This document shows, piece by piece, positions 25,958-33,327 of a DNA stretch of 33,327 bases. Below the pieces are notes generated by a model. The model had not been told where the DNA came from. It was given only the letters and a program-made list of their open reading frames with translations, and ran no database searches. The translations under genes and the position numbers were made by a program. Each line of letters begins with the position of its first letter. Position 1 is the stretch's first letter. Source of the DNA: Verrucomicrobiota bacterium (GTDB taxonomy: Bacteria; Verrucomicrobiota; Verrucomicrobiia; Opitutales; Opitutaceae); contig JAEZDN010000083.1 in NCBI GenBank assembly GCA_023433275.1, positions 1 to 33,327 of the forward strand, given 5' to 3'.

Positions 25958-26983
25958 TCACGCGCGTCGCGGCAGTGTGGTTCCCTCGTGCCACACCGGT
26001 TCCAGCAACAACTTGCGTTGCAGCGCAGGTGCGCCCCATTCATTTTCACTCATCGCGGCGATGAGTGCATCGACTCCTGATGACCCGATCTCATTCACCG
26101 GTCGCAGGACTCCGGTCAGATCCGGCGTTTCCTGGGGATAAACCGCCAGCGACGCGACGGCGATGTCGCCGGGCACCCGGCGCCCCGACGCCCGGATCCA
26201 GTCGTAAACCCGCGACACGAATCCGATCACCACTTCGGGATCATGGCGGTCCAGCCACCGCAGGAAACCGTCGCGATCGGTCGGGCTGGTGGTGAGCAAC
26301 GGCACCCGCTCGCGTGGTTTCAACAACTCCGCCTGCGCCGCCACCGAACTCCCGTAGCGGGTGGCGTCGTCCACCGCACGTGGCGTGTGCGAAAGGATGG
26401 CGCCGCCGATCCGGCGATACCCGCGCGCAGCCACCTCGTCCCAAACCCGCCGCGTGCCGGCAAACCGGTCCGGGGCCACCAGGTGAAAGCGCGTGCTCAC
26501 CCACCCGAGGTCGAGCCCGACCACCGTGAAATTTTCCACCGGCATCTCGAGGATGCCGGGACCCTTCGTGTATTCGAATTGCGGCACCAACAGGCCGCGA
26601 ATGCCGCGGTGGTAGAGCACGCGCGCCGCCGTCTTGATCGAGGCGTACTCCGCGAGGTCGAATTCATGGATCAGATAGCCGCGCTGGTCCGCGCGCTCCC
26701 GCGCCGCCGCGAGAAACCGCCGGTGTTGGTCCGCATTCTCCATGCGGCTGTCCACCAGGTAGGCCAGCGCCGCCCCGCTGCCCGTCTTGTGCCCCACCCA
26801 GCGCTGCTGCGCCAGCATCGAGAGCGCCGGATCAGGCCGGTATCCCAGCTTGTCAGCCATCGCGCGAACCCGCTCCCGGGTCCCCAGCGCGATCCCCGCG
26901 TAATTGCGCAGGGCCAGCGAGACCGTGGATTTGTCCAACCCGAGCTTCTCGGCAATATCCTGCTGGGTAACGCGGCGGTTCAC
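25958..26983 (-). CDS. LacI-family transcriptional regulator
   Basis: The protein has 341 residues from a GTG at 26983. The longer frame from a TTG at 27073 adds residues unlike the family and begins inside the operator. The helix-turn-helix is RRVTQQDIAEKLGLDKSTVSLALRN (two parts, residues about 3-27). The hinge reads YRPDPALSMLAQQR rather than the classical NxxARxL form. The periplasmic-binding-like effector domain fills the rest, ending with SSGVDALIAAM. It probably binds an intermediate of the degraded glycan. A near-perfect dyad lies 84 bp upstream of the start, suggesting autoregulation. The same dyad precedes other operons in both arms, so this is the likely regulator of the locus. Confidence 0.9.
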   Translation of the reverse strand: MNRRVTQQDIAEKLGLDKSTVSLALRNYAGIALGTRERVRAMADKLGYRPDPALSMLAQQRWVGHKTGSGAALAYLVDSRMENADQHRRFLAAARERADQRGYLIHEFDLAEYASIKTAARVLYHRGIRGLLVPQFEYTKGPGILEMPVENFTVVGLDLGWVSTRFHLVAPDRFAGTRRVWDEVAARGYRRIGGAILSHTPRAVDDATRYGSSVAAQAELLKPRERVPLLTTSPTDRDGFLRWLDRHDPEVVIGFVSRVYDWIRASGRRVPGDIAVASLAVYPQETPDLTGVLRPVNEIGSSGVDALIAAMSENEWGAPALQRKLLLEPVWHEGTTLPRRA

Positions 26984-27066
26984 GTGGTGCGAGGGGTTGA
27001 ATACAGGGAACGAGCGCCCGGAATCCCACCGTCGAGTCGCCCTCCCACAAAGGCAAGGCCCCGCTT

Positions 27067-27084
27067 GATTCAACGGGTTGAATC
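27067..27084. promoter_or_regulatory. Putative autoregulatory operator of the LacI gene (site 6)
   Basis: GATTCAAC and GTTGAATC form a perfect 8+8 dyad around GG, the most symmetrical copy in the window. It lies 84 bp upstream of the GTG start. A half-site copy, GGGTTGAAT, recurs at 26994-27002, close to the start codon. Confidence 0.8.
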
Positions 27085-27163
27085 CTTCGGCCTCCGGCCG
27101 ACGTCACGACTCCCCGGCGGCGCGCGTGGTCGCACGGCTCTAACACCGCGCTGGCCGGTGTCC

Positions 27164-28537
27164 TCATGCTGCGGACCCCGGACTCCCCGGCTGCCGCTGT
27201 CCCGCCCCCGTGGCCGGCGCGTCCACGAACCGGGGCTCCGCCTCGCCGATCGCGGTCATCCGCGCCGCCAGCCGCCGGCGCAAGTCGGAGACGACCGATG
27301 CATATGGCGCCATCCCAATCAGGTTGTTCAGTTCCCACGGATCGGCGTCCAGGTCATAGAGGCAATCGTCGGCATAGACCACGGCGCCTTCCCGCGAAAC
27401 CGGTTCCCCTGTCGTGGTGTCCTGCTCCGGACAGCGCACGCTGTATTTCCAACGAGCCGTGCGCACGCAGCGCCCCGTCTGGCTTTCGCTGATCTGCACC
27501 AGCACTTCCTGCGGCCAGTCGCTCGAACGATCGCGAACCTTGCGCAACACCGACCGACCCTCCATCTCCGGCGGCACCGGGATGCCCGCGGCATCGAGCA
27601 GGGTCGGCGGCAGGTCCACGAGGCTCACCAGCGCATCCAACGCGCCCCCGCCGTTGAAACCCGGACCGCGCAGGGCCGTCGGCACGCGGATCGAGGCGTC
27701 GTGACACGACCGCTTGTACTCCCGGTTGCGCGTCTTGAAATGATTGCCGTGATCCGACGTGAACAGGATCACCGTGTCCTCCAGTTGCCCCAGGCTCCGC
27801 AACGCATCGAGCAACCGGCCGAGCGCCTCGTCGAGCCGCTTCACCATGCCACAATACCCGCCCCAATGCTGCGGCGCCGTCCCGCCCAGCCGCTGCAGGT
27901 CCGGCGGCATCCATCCGCCCGTGTAACGCTCCGCATAGCCCTCCGGCGCCGGATAGTCATCGCGGTGATTCTGGTGATGCGGCTCGAGGTGGGACAGAAA
28001 CAGGAAATAAGGCCGGTCGCGCGGCGCGCCCACATAGCGGATCGCCGCATCCGTCAACGCATCCACCCGATAGCCCGGCAGGCGATGCTCCCGCCCGTCC
28101 TCATCCCATAACCGACAGTCATGGGAATCAGTCACCAGCTCCAGCTGGTTCGCACCGAGGAATGTCTGGTAGCCGCCCTGCCCCGCCCGCGGCACCGCCC
28201 CCAGCACGTCGTCCGATACCAAATGCCATTTTCCCAGGTAGGCCGTGTCGTAGCCCGCGTCGTTGAAATGATGCGCCAGCGTCCGCAGGTGCGCGTGCGG
28301 CGTGAGTCCATTGCGCCACACGCCCGTCTGCGTCGCGTAGCGTCCGGTCTGCAGGCAGGATCGCGCCGGGGCGCACACCGGCTGGCAGGTGAAGCTGTTG
28401 ACCAGGTGCGTGCCGCTCCGCGCCATGCGGTCGAAATTCGGCGTCAACCCGAGCGGATTGCCGTGCACGCCCGTCGTGTCGTGACGCTGCTGGTCGGTGA
28501 AGAAGACAATGACGTTCGGACGGCGTGAGGTCGACAT
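27164..28537 (-). CDS. Formylglycine-dependent sulfatase, leaderless
   Basis: The protein has 457 residues from the ATG at 28537. It opens directly with RRPNVIVFFTDQQRHDT, so an in-frame start 24 bp upstream is less likely. Motifs are the CAPAR maturation site (Cys55), the canonical GKWH segment, and FTSDHGNHF for metal binding. It has no signal peptide. The segment DLPPTLLDAAGIP and a C-terminal LYDLDADPWELNNL are usual in this superfamily. It differs from the two GKNH sulfatases and may act on another sulfate position. It is the last gene of the four-gene operon, 33 bp after the Gfo/Idh gene. Confidence 0.9.
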   Translation of the reverse strand: MSTSRRPNVIVFFTDQQRHDTTGVHGNPLGLTPNFDRMARSGTHLVNSFTCQPVCAPARSCLQTGRYATQTGVWRNGLTPHAHLRTLAHHFNDAGYDTAYLGKWHLVSDDVLGAVPRAGQGGYQTFLGANQLELVTDSHDCRLWDEDGREHRLPGYRVDALTDAAIRYVGAPRDRPYFLFLSHLEPHHQNHRDDYPAPEGYAERYTGGWMPPDLQRLGGTAPQHWGGYCGMVKRLDEALGRLLDALRSLGQLEDTVILFTSDHGNHFKTRNREYKRSCHDASIRVPTALRGPGFNGGGALDALVSLVDLPPTLLDAAGIPVPPEMEGRSVLRKVRDRSSDWPQEVLVQISESQTGRCVRTARWKYSVRCPEQDTTTGEPVSREGAVVYADDCLYDLDADPWELNNLIGMAPYASVVSDLRRRLAARMTAIGEAEPRFVDAPATGAGQRQPGSPGSAA

Positions 28538-28570
28538 GACTCCCGGGCGCTGAGGGTTCACGGACCGGCG

Positions 28571-29653
28571 TCAGGATGCGACGGCCGCGGGGGCGGCATC
28601 GAGGCGCACTTCCCTTCCGCTCTTCGACGAAACGTAGATCGCATCCAGGATCCGCTGCACGGCCACGGATTCCTCCAGCTTGATGAAGGGCTCGGCGCGC
28701 CCCAGCACCACGTCGACGAAGTGCGCCATCCGGTTCGGATTCACGTACGGCGAGGTGCAATCCACCCGCTCCTCCCGGTAGCCGTGCGTGCCCGGCGTGA
28801 ACAATCTCAGGGGCGGAAACTGCAGCCCGCCCGCGGTGCCGAACAGGTGCGTGCCGTTGAAGTCGGCCTCCGCCTGGTGCGCCGCCCACGAGGCTTCCAG
28901 CAACACCGTGCGCCCGCTGCGCAATTTGATCAGCGCCACCGCCAGGTCGTCCACGTCGAACACCGCCGCCGGGTCCACGTCCCCCTTGCCCCAGGTCCCC
29001 CCGCCCTGCCCCCGCGGCCCGAGCTGCGCATAAGTCTGCCCCGAGACCGACGCCGCCTCGAACTCGCCCATCAGGTAGAGGCACCGGTCCAGCGCGTGCA
29101 CCCCGATGTCGTAGCAACACCCGCCGCCCGCGAACTTGCGCTGCGTGAACCACGACCCGATGCGCGGAATGCCGGCGCGCCTCGTCCACGCCGTCTTGGC
29201 ATGATAGAGATCCCCGAGCACGCCTCGCTCAATCAATTGCCGCGCGGTCTGCACCTCCGGCGTGAACCGGTTGTTCTGTCCCACCATCAGCCGCCGGCCA
29301 CAGCGTCGCGCCTCCTCCATCAGCATCGTCGCGTCCGCCGCATTCGTCGCCATGGGTTTTTCCAGGAAGACATGCTTTCCCGCGCGCAGCGCCGCCAGGG
29401 CCACCGGCACGTGGAGATGATTCGGCAGGGCAATCGAGAAAACATGAATGTCTTCGCGCGCGAGGAGCCCGCGATAATCCCCCACCCACTCGGGCACGCC
29501 CTGTGCCGCCGCCGTCGCCCGGCCGCGCTCCTCCGCCGTCTCGGCGAGCACGACGACCTGCGCCTGCGGGTGCTCGCGATAGAGGGTCATCTGGATGATT
29601 CCCACTGCGCCGCCGCCGATGACCGCGATATTGACCTTGGGTTCAATGCTCAT
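28571..29653 (-). CDS. Cytoplasmic Gfo/Idh/MocA family oxidoreductase
   Basis: The protein has 360 residues. The N-terminal NIAVIGGGAVGII is the NAD(P)-binding Rossmann loop. FSIALPNHLHVPVALAALRAGKHVF leads to the EKPMA motif (residues 98-102) that holds the catalytic lysine. GGGCCYDIGVHALDRC is the conserved segment of the second domain. It would oxidise or reduce a sugar or sugar acid in the cytoplasm, since no signal is visible. The operon position between a sugar-phosphate isomerase-like gene (21 bp upstream) and a sulfatase suggests that it acts on a desulfated monosaccharide. D-apiose dehydrogenase and many inositol or glucoside dehydrogenases belong to this family; the substrate is not readable. 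Confidence 0.88.
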   Translation of the reverse strand: MSIEPKVNIAVIGGGAVGIIQMTLYREHPQAQVVVLAETAEERGRATAAAQGVPEWVGDYRGLLAREDIHVFSIALPNHLHVPVALAALRAGKHVFLEKPMATNAADATMLMEEARRCGRRLMVGQNNRFTPEVQTARQLIERGVLGDLYHAKTAWTRRAGIPRIGSWFTQRKFAGGGCCYDIGVHALDRCLYLMGEFEAASVSGQTYAQLGPRGQGGGTWGKGDVDPAAVFDVDDLAVALIKLRSGRTVLLEASWAAHQAEADFNGTHLFGTAGGLQFPPLRLFTPGTHGYREERVDCTSPYVNPNRMAHFVDVVLGRAEPFIKLEESVAVQRILDAIYVSSKSGREVRLDAAPAAVAS

Positions 29654-29674
29654 GTGTAAACGGGATGGGTCCGC

Positions 29675-30409
29675 TCAAACGCGCCCCCACGCGCGCAGCT
29701 GCGCGAACGAGCGACGCGCGGATTCCAGGGGATCGTGGGTGGGGCCGCCGATTTCGACGACCTGCCAGCGCAGCGCGCCGACCGCGTCGACCGCCGCAAA
29801 CACCGACGGGAAGTCCACGGGCCCGGATCCGATTTCCGTGCCGTCCCGCAAGTGCAGCAACTCCACCCGCCGCCCTTGCTCCCGCAGGAACGCCGCCGGG
29901 TCCTTCCCTGCATGCTGCAGCCAGTACACATCCGCCTCGCAGCCGAGATTGGCGGCCCGGGCCGCATCCAGCAGCCAGTCGAAGCCCAGCCGCCCGTCGT
30001 GACGCGTCGCCTCGAAATCATGATTGTGATAATGGAGCCGGTACCCGAACGCCCGCAGCCTCGCGCCCAGCTCGTCGAGTTCCTCCCCCAACGCCACGTA
30101 CGCCGCGGCGGACGTCATCAGCTCGCGCGGAAAATACGGGCAGATCACATCCGTCGTGCCGAACAACCGTGCGTGCCCCAGCACCTCGTTGAACTCGTGC
30201 CGCAGCGCCTGGATGCCGACATGCATGCCCGAGCAGCGCAGGCCGGCCACCTTCACCGCCTCGGCCGCGGTGGCCGCGTCCAGATTCCCGAAGCCCGCCG
30301 TCTCGACGCCCGCGAAACCCATGGCCGCGACCTCGCGCACCGTGGCCGCGAAATCGTGCTTCGCCGCGTCACGCAGGGACCAAAGCTGGATGGAAAGGGG
30401 TACAGTCAT
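29675..30409 (-). CDS. Sugar phosphate isomerase/epimerase family (xylose-isomerase-like TIM barrel) protein
   Basis: The protein has 244 residues and no signal peptide. SIQLWSLRD, GFAGVETAGFG, YHNHDFE, CEADVYWLQHAG, LLHLRDG and VVEIGG give the strand-end acidic and His residues that bind a divalent metal in this fold. Family members include sugar isomerases, epimerases, inosose dehydratases, and the 3-oxo-isoapionate decarboxylase OiaC. It is co-transcribed with the following Gfo/Idh gene, a pairing often seen where an oxidised sugar intermediate is processed. It lies 45 bp after the upstream sulfatase. Confidence 0.85.
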   Translation of the reverse strand: MTVPLSIQLWSLRDAAKHDFAATVREVAAMGFAGVETAGFGNLDAATAAEAVKVAGLRCSGMHVGIQALRHEFNEVLGHARLFGTTDVICPYFPRELMTSAAAYVALGEELDELGARLRAFGYRLHYHNHDFEATRHDGRLGFDWLLDAARAANLGCEADVYWLQHAGKDPAAFLREQGRRVELLHLRDGTEIGSGPVDFPSVFAAVDAVGALRWQVVEIGGPTHDPLESARRSFAQLRAWGRV

Positions 30410-30454
30410 GATCAGGAAGGGAAGGGTTTGCCGGATGAAAAGGATCCGCTCCGC

Positions 30455-31951
30455 TCATGCCGAATCCCCGTAGCGCCACCGGTCAAACTCCGCCCGCTGG
30501 CGCTTCTCCGTCGCCGGGCTGCGGGGATCCGCCGTCAGCACCACCCATTCCATCAAGCGCAGCCGGAAGCCTTGCAGCACCGGCGCCAGCGAGGCGTCAC
30601 CGGCGCGATTGCGCGATTCACCCGGGTCGGCTTCCAAATCGTAAAGCTCCTCGAAGCCGTCGCCGAACCAGATGTACTTCCACCGCGCGGTGCGCAGGCA
30701 CTTGGTGTAGTCACCCGGGACATTGTACGGCGGCGGGGTGATCGTCTCCCCTTTTCCCACCTGCGCGTCGGCGTTGCTGCGGCAAAACGCCTCGAAGGTC
30801 GTGCTGCCGCTACGCATCCACGGATAACACACCTCGCCGTGGATCTCGTCCCGATGCGCGGCAGTCTCGCCGCGCAACAGCGGGACCAGCGAACGCCCCT
30901 GGCATCCGAACGGGACGGGGATTCCCGCCAGCTCCAGCAACGTGGGCACGATGTCCACGTGCTCGCTCAGGGTTTGGTTGATCACGCGCGGCGCAACCTG
31001 CCCGGGCCAATGGATCACGGCCGGCACGTGGAGCAGGTCGTCATAGAGCACGAGGTCCTTCTTGCACAGGCCATGATGCCAGCAGAAGTCACCGTGGTCG
31101 GACACGAACACGATGATCGTGCGATCCGCGTCCGGTCGCTGGCGCAGTGTTTCCAATATCAATCCCACCTGCTCATCCACGAACGAGCACATCGCTCCGT
31201 AGATCGACAGGTATCGCCGCCGGTCCGCGTCCGTGGCGGCGGCGACGTTTTGCGCGCCCCGCTTGACCGGCAGACGCGGGGGCTCGAGGCGCGGCTCGCT
31301 GGGATCCCACGCCGGCAGCGGCAGGTTCCCGGGCGGATACATTCGCTCGAACCGCCGGGGCGCCAGATGCGGCACATGGGGATCACTGAACGAAGCCACG
31401 ACGCACCAGGGCTGGTCCGCCGGGGCCGCCTTCACCCGCTCGCGCGTCTTCGCAGAAATTATGCCGGTCGTCGTGACCTCGTCCGGGAGGTCGTGGAAGG
31501 CTCCCGACGCAAACGACCCCACGGTTCGCAACCGCTCCATCGAGGCGCGCTCCAACTCGAGGTAGGACTTTCGCGCCGCCGACTCACGGGAACCAGATTC
31601 CCGGATGTCATGATGCCGCGTGTTCGCCCGCAACTCCTCCTCGGGCAGCAGGTGATTCTTGCCAACGTAGGCCAGGTCATAGCCGTTTTGTTTCAGCACT
31701 TTCAACAGGTGGACTTCGTGCTCGGCGAGACGAGCGTCGTTCTCCAGCACGCCGTGGGCATGCGGATAGCGCCCGGTGAAGAGCGAGGCCCGGGATGGCA
31801 CGCACACCGGCGCTTGGGAGAAGTGTCCCTGCAAATCCGCGCCCTCCCTCGCCAGCGAGTCCAGCGTCGGGGTGCGCACCCAGCCGCCATGGGCGGACAT
31901 CGCATCGAACCGCTGTTGGTCCGTCATCAGGAACAAAATGTTGGGGCGCAT
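30455..31951 (-). CDS. Formylglycine-dependent sulfatase, leaderless (paralogue of the 3439-4974 gene)
   Basis: The protein has 498 residues from the ATG at 31951, where the protein begins MRPNILFLMTDQQRFD. A start 42 bp further upstream adds a basic leader that is not a signal peptide. The maturation motif is CVPSR (Cys50). The GKNH motif and the block SDHGDFCWHHGLCKKDLVLY are nearly identical to the sulfatase at 3439-4974, so the two are paralogues at opposite ends of the locus. It is first in an operon with the isomerase-like, Gfo/Idh and second sulfatase genes. An operator-like dyad lies about 53 bp upstream, in the region divergent with the esterase gene. Confidence 0.9.
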   Translation of the reverse strand: MRPNILFLMTDQQRFDAMSAHGGWVRTPTLDSLAREGADLQGHFSQAPVCVPSRASLFTGRYPHAHGVLENDARLAEHEVHLLKVLKQNGYDLAYVGKNHLLPEEELRANTRHHDIRESGSRESAARKSYLELERASMERLRTVGSFASGAFHDLPDEVTTTGIISAKTRERVKAAPADQPWCVVASFSDPHVPHLAPRRFERMYPPGNLPLPAWDPSEPRLEPPRLPVKRGAQNVAAATDADRRRYLSIYGAMCSFVDEQVGLILETLRQRPDADRTIIVFVSDHGDFCWHHGLCKKDLVLYDDLLHVPAVIHWPGQVAPRVINQTLSEHVDIVPTLLELAGIPVPFGCQGRSLVPLLRGETAAHRDEIHGEVCYPWMRSGSTTFEAFCRSNADAQVGKGETITPPPYNVPGDYTKCLRTARWKYIWFGDGFEELYDLEADPGESRNRAGDASLAPVLQGFRLRLMEWVVLTADPRSPATEKRQRAEFDRWRYGDSA

Positions 31952-32003
31952 GAAGGGGTGCTCGCACTCAAGTAGACCCCTTTTTCGTCGCAACGACCGA
32001 ATG

Positions 32004-32019
32004 GATCATCGTGTTGAAA
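32004..32019. promoter_or_regulatory. Near-match LacI-type operator in the sulfatase/esterase divergent region (site 7)
   Basis: GATCATCGTGTTGAAA has one change (ATCA for TTCA) in the core dyad but keeps TCATC and GTTGAA. It lies 53 bp upstream of the sulfatase ATG and 122 bp upstream of the esterase ATG, so it could serve both directions. Confidence 0.5.
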
Positions 32020-32141
32020 ATCCTCCGACCCCGGCGCCGCCCGCCCAACAGGATGAGCCAGCAGCAAGTTGACTCCGTCGTCGTTCGGCGACCCGTTCTC
32101 CGCGCGATCGTCCCAATCGCGCCTTCACCCCTGGCCTTCCC

Positions 32142-32990
32142 ATGCCCCTCCGTCTCCTGCTCCCTGTCTTTGCCCTCGCCGCCGCCCCGTTCCTCGCCGC
32201 CGCGCGCGGGCCCGTCATCTGGAACAACGCGGCGACCTTCAAGCACACCCTGGTCAGCCATCACACCTGGGACAGTGAGGCCATCGGCGAGACCGTGGGA
32301 TTCACCGTTTACCTGCCGCCCGGCTACGAGGATTCCCGTGGGCAACGCTATCCCGTCATCTATTTTCTCCACGGCGCCGGGGGCAACGAAAACGCGGACG
32401 GCCCCGGCTTCGCCGGCATCGTCGACCGCCTGATCAAGGCCGGGCGCGTGCCACCCGCCATCTGCGTCTTCCCGAACGGCGGCATGAGCGGGTACCGCAA
32501 CAATCCCCGCACCAACATCAACGCCGAGACCATGATCATCGGGGAACTCGTCCCCCTCGTGGACCGCCAATGGCGGACTCTCGCCCACCGCGACGCGCGC
32601 GTCATCGCCGGCTACTCGATGGGCGGCGGCGGCGCCGTTCACCTCTCGCTCAAGCACCCGCATCTGTTCAGTGCGGCCGCCTCCCTCGCTGGCGCCATGA
32701 CCTCACGCGACACCGGCGAGGTCCCCGCCGCCCTCACCGTCGAGGCGCTGCGCGGCCATGACCCGGTGGTGCGCTTGTTCATGGTCTCCGGCTTCGACGA
32801 CACCGCCACCTACGCGAGTCACGCGGCTTTTCTCCGGCGACTCGACGAGGCGCACTACCCCTACACCTACCGGCCCCTGCGCGACCAGCCCCATCATCTC
32901 GGCAAGTACTACCAGCGCGCAGGCGAGGACTTGGTTGAATTTCTGCTGGCCCCCGCGGCGGCGCCGGCCACTCCGAACGCTTCGAAATAG
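32142..32990 (+). CDS. Secreted alpha/beta-hydrolase esterase (CE1/enterochelin-esterase-like)
   Basis: The protein has 282 residues with a signal peptide (LLLPVFALAAAPFLAAA). The fold is indicated by GFTVYLPPGYEDS, YPVIYFLHGAGGNEN (oxyanion region), the nucleophile elbow GYSMGG (Ser159), FMVSGFDDTA with a possible acid, and DQPHHLGKYY with a likely catalytic His. Family members remove feruloyl, acetyl or related acyl groups from plant or algal polysaccharides. It is divergent from the sulfatase operon and shares a possible operator. After the stop there is a CCGGGCG/CGCCCGG hairpin. Confidence 0.85.
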   Translation: MPLRLLLPVFALAAAPFLAAARGPVIWNNAATFKHTLVSHHTWDSEAIGETVGFTVYLPPGYEDSRGQRYPVIYFLHGAGGNENADGPGFAGIVDRLIKAGRVPPAICVFPNGGMSGYRNNPRTNINAETMIIGELVPLVDRQWRTLAHRDARVIAGYSMGGGGAVHLSLKHPHLFSAAASLAGAMTSRDTGEVPAALTVEALRGHDPVVRLFMVSGFDDTATYASHAAFLRRLDEAHYPYTYRPLRDQPHHLGKYYQRAGEDLVEFLLAPAAAPATPNASK

Positions 32991-32994
32991 CCGG

Positions 32995-33017
32995 CCGGGC
33001 GCTTGCCTTCCGCCCGG
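32995..33017 (+). terminator. Stem-loop after the esterase gene
   Basis: CCGGGCG (32995-33001) and CGCCCGG (33011-33017) pair around a 9-base loop, 5 bp after the esterase stop. No proper T-run follows, so termination here is uncertain. Confidence 0.4.
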
Positions 33018-33150
33018 TCCGGAGGCTTTAAACAAGATGAAACCCGCTCGTCTTGGTGCCCCGGGGCTTGCCCCGCACGTTTCCCCCGCGTTCATCCGCA
33101 TGGGCGGAACGCCCTGATCCCCGCCTCCCCCACCCCCGTCGCCGCCCTCC

Positions 33151-33327
33151 ATGTCCCGCTCGCTCTGGCCCGTTCGCACCGGCGAGAAGAACGTCCCCTG
33201 GATCTGGGTCGGCGTCCTCGCGGGCCCTTGGGCCGCCAAGCTCTTCTTCGAGCAGATCTCGAACGTTGCCCTCACCTTCAAGCTGCGGGAATTCGTCAGC
33301 GCTCCCCACCTCATCACGCTCGTCGGC
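33151..33327 (+). CDS. N-terminal fragment of a probable MFS-type transporter, cut by the window end
   Basis: An ATG at 33151 opens a frame that runs to the last base (59 codons). It reads MSRSLWPVRTGEKNVPWIWV, then LAGPWAAKLFFEQISNVALTF and FVSAPHLITLVG. The amphipathic and hydrophobic pattern resembles the N-terminus of MFS (SLC45-like or GPH-like) sugar transporters of Opitutaceae, but too little is present for certainty. It is co-oriented with the esterase and 160 bp away. Confidence 0.5.
   Translation, partial: MSRSLWPVRTGEKNVPWIWVGVLAGPWAAKLFFEQISNVALTFKLREFVSAPHLITLVG

Noticed and set aside
26047..26067. Perfect 21-bp palindrome CACTCATCGC-G-GCGATGAGTG
   Set aside because: It lies within the LacI coding sequence and encodes the family-typical DALIAAMSE segment. 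It is unlike the operator motif and best explained by codon choice, though striking in length.
27143..27161. ACACCG/CGGTGT hairpin after the third sulfatase
   Set aside because: It is a short stem inside or next to the operon end without a T-run; too weak to call a terminator.

Overview
The window is about 33 kb of GC-rich DNA. It looks chromosomal, from a member of the Verrucomicrobiota, most likely Opitutaceae. The signs are a TonB-dependent receptor with the ELSPFVV-type plug entry and Thr/Asn-rich leader usual in that family, no SusD partner, many secreted carbohydrate enzymes with repeat domains, a Tat-exported Gfo/Idh protein, and start codons that mostly lack a Shine-Dalgarno sequence. 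Taxonomy is inferred from protein style only. No rRNA, tRNA, CRISPR array or insertion sequence was seen.

The layout is a two-armed polysaccharide utilization locus. The plus-strand arm (226-16465) holds a secreted beta-helix/Ig-like/LamG protein, a formylglycine sulfatase, a GH1 glycosidase, and a tightly coupled five-gene catabolic block: DUF1537 acid-sugar kinase, split transketolase N and C halves, Asp/Glu racemase-like protein, and MFS transporter. These are followed by a GH43-like protein, a heparinase II/III-like lyase and a GH5-like protein. The minus-strand arm (31951-16569) converges on it. In transcription order it holds a sulfatase, a sugar-phosphate isomerase-like protein, a Gfo/Idh oxidoreductase and a sulfatase; then a LacI-family regulator and a TonB-dependent receptor; then a sulfatase with HEAT-like repeats, a GH30-SGNH fusion and a Tat-exported Gfo/Idh protein. 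At the right end a secreted CE1-like esterase diverges, followed by the first 59 codons of a probable transporter.

The main discovery is a shared DNA element. The dyad TTCA-N6-TGAA (fuller form nTTCAwSnnGwTGAAn) occurs exactly six times in the window. All six lie about 52-88 bp upstream of chosen gene starts: two sulfatases, GH1, the kinase operon, GH43-like, and the LacI gene itself. A near match lies in the divergent region of the third sulfatase operon and the esterase. Roughly 0.1 copies would be expected by chance. This predicts that one local, autoregulated LacI-type regulator controls both arms as one regulon.

Together the genes suggest outer-membrane import, desulfation, de-esterification, lyase and glycosidase attack on a sulfated, probably uronate-containing glycan. 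An unusual sugar or sugar acid is then phosphorylated by the DUF1537 kinase and split by a two-subunit transketolase. The substrate cannot be read from sequence. Other points of interest are a gene relic at about 5.1-5.2 kb, a GH30-SGNH bifunctional enzyme, two leaderless paralogous sulfatases, and a racemase-like protein that seems to lack one of the two catalytic cysteines.
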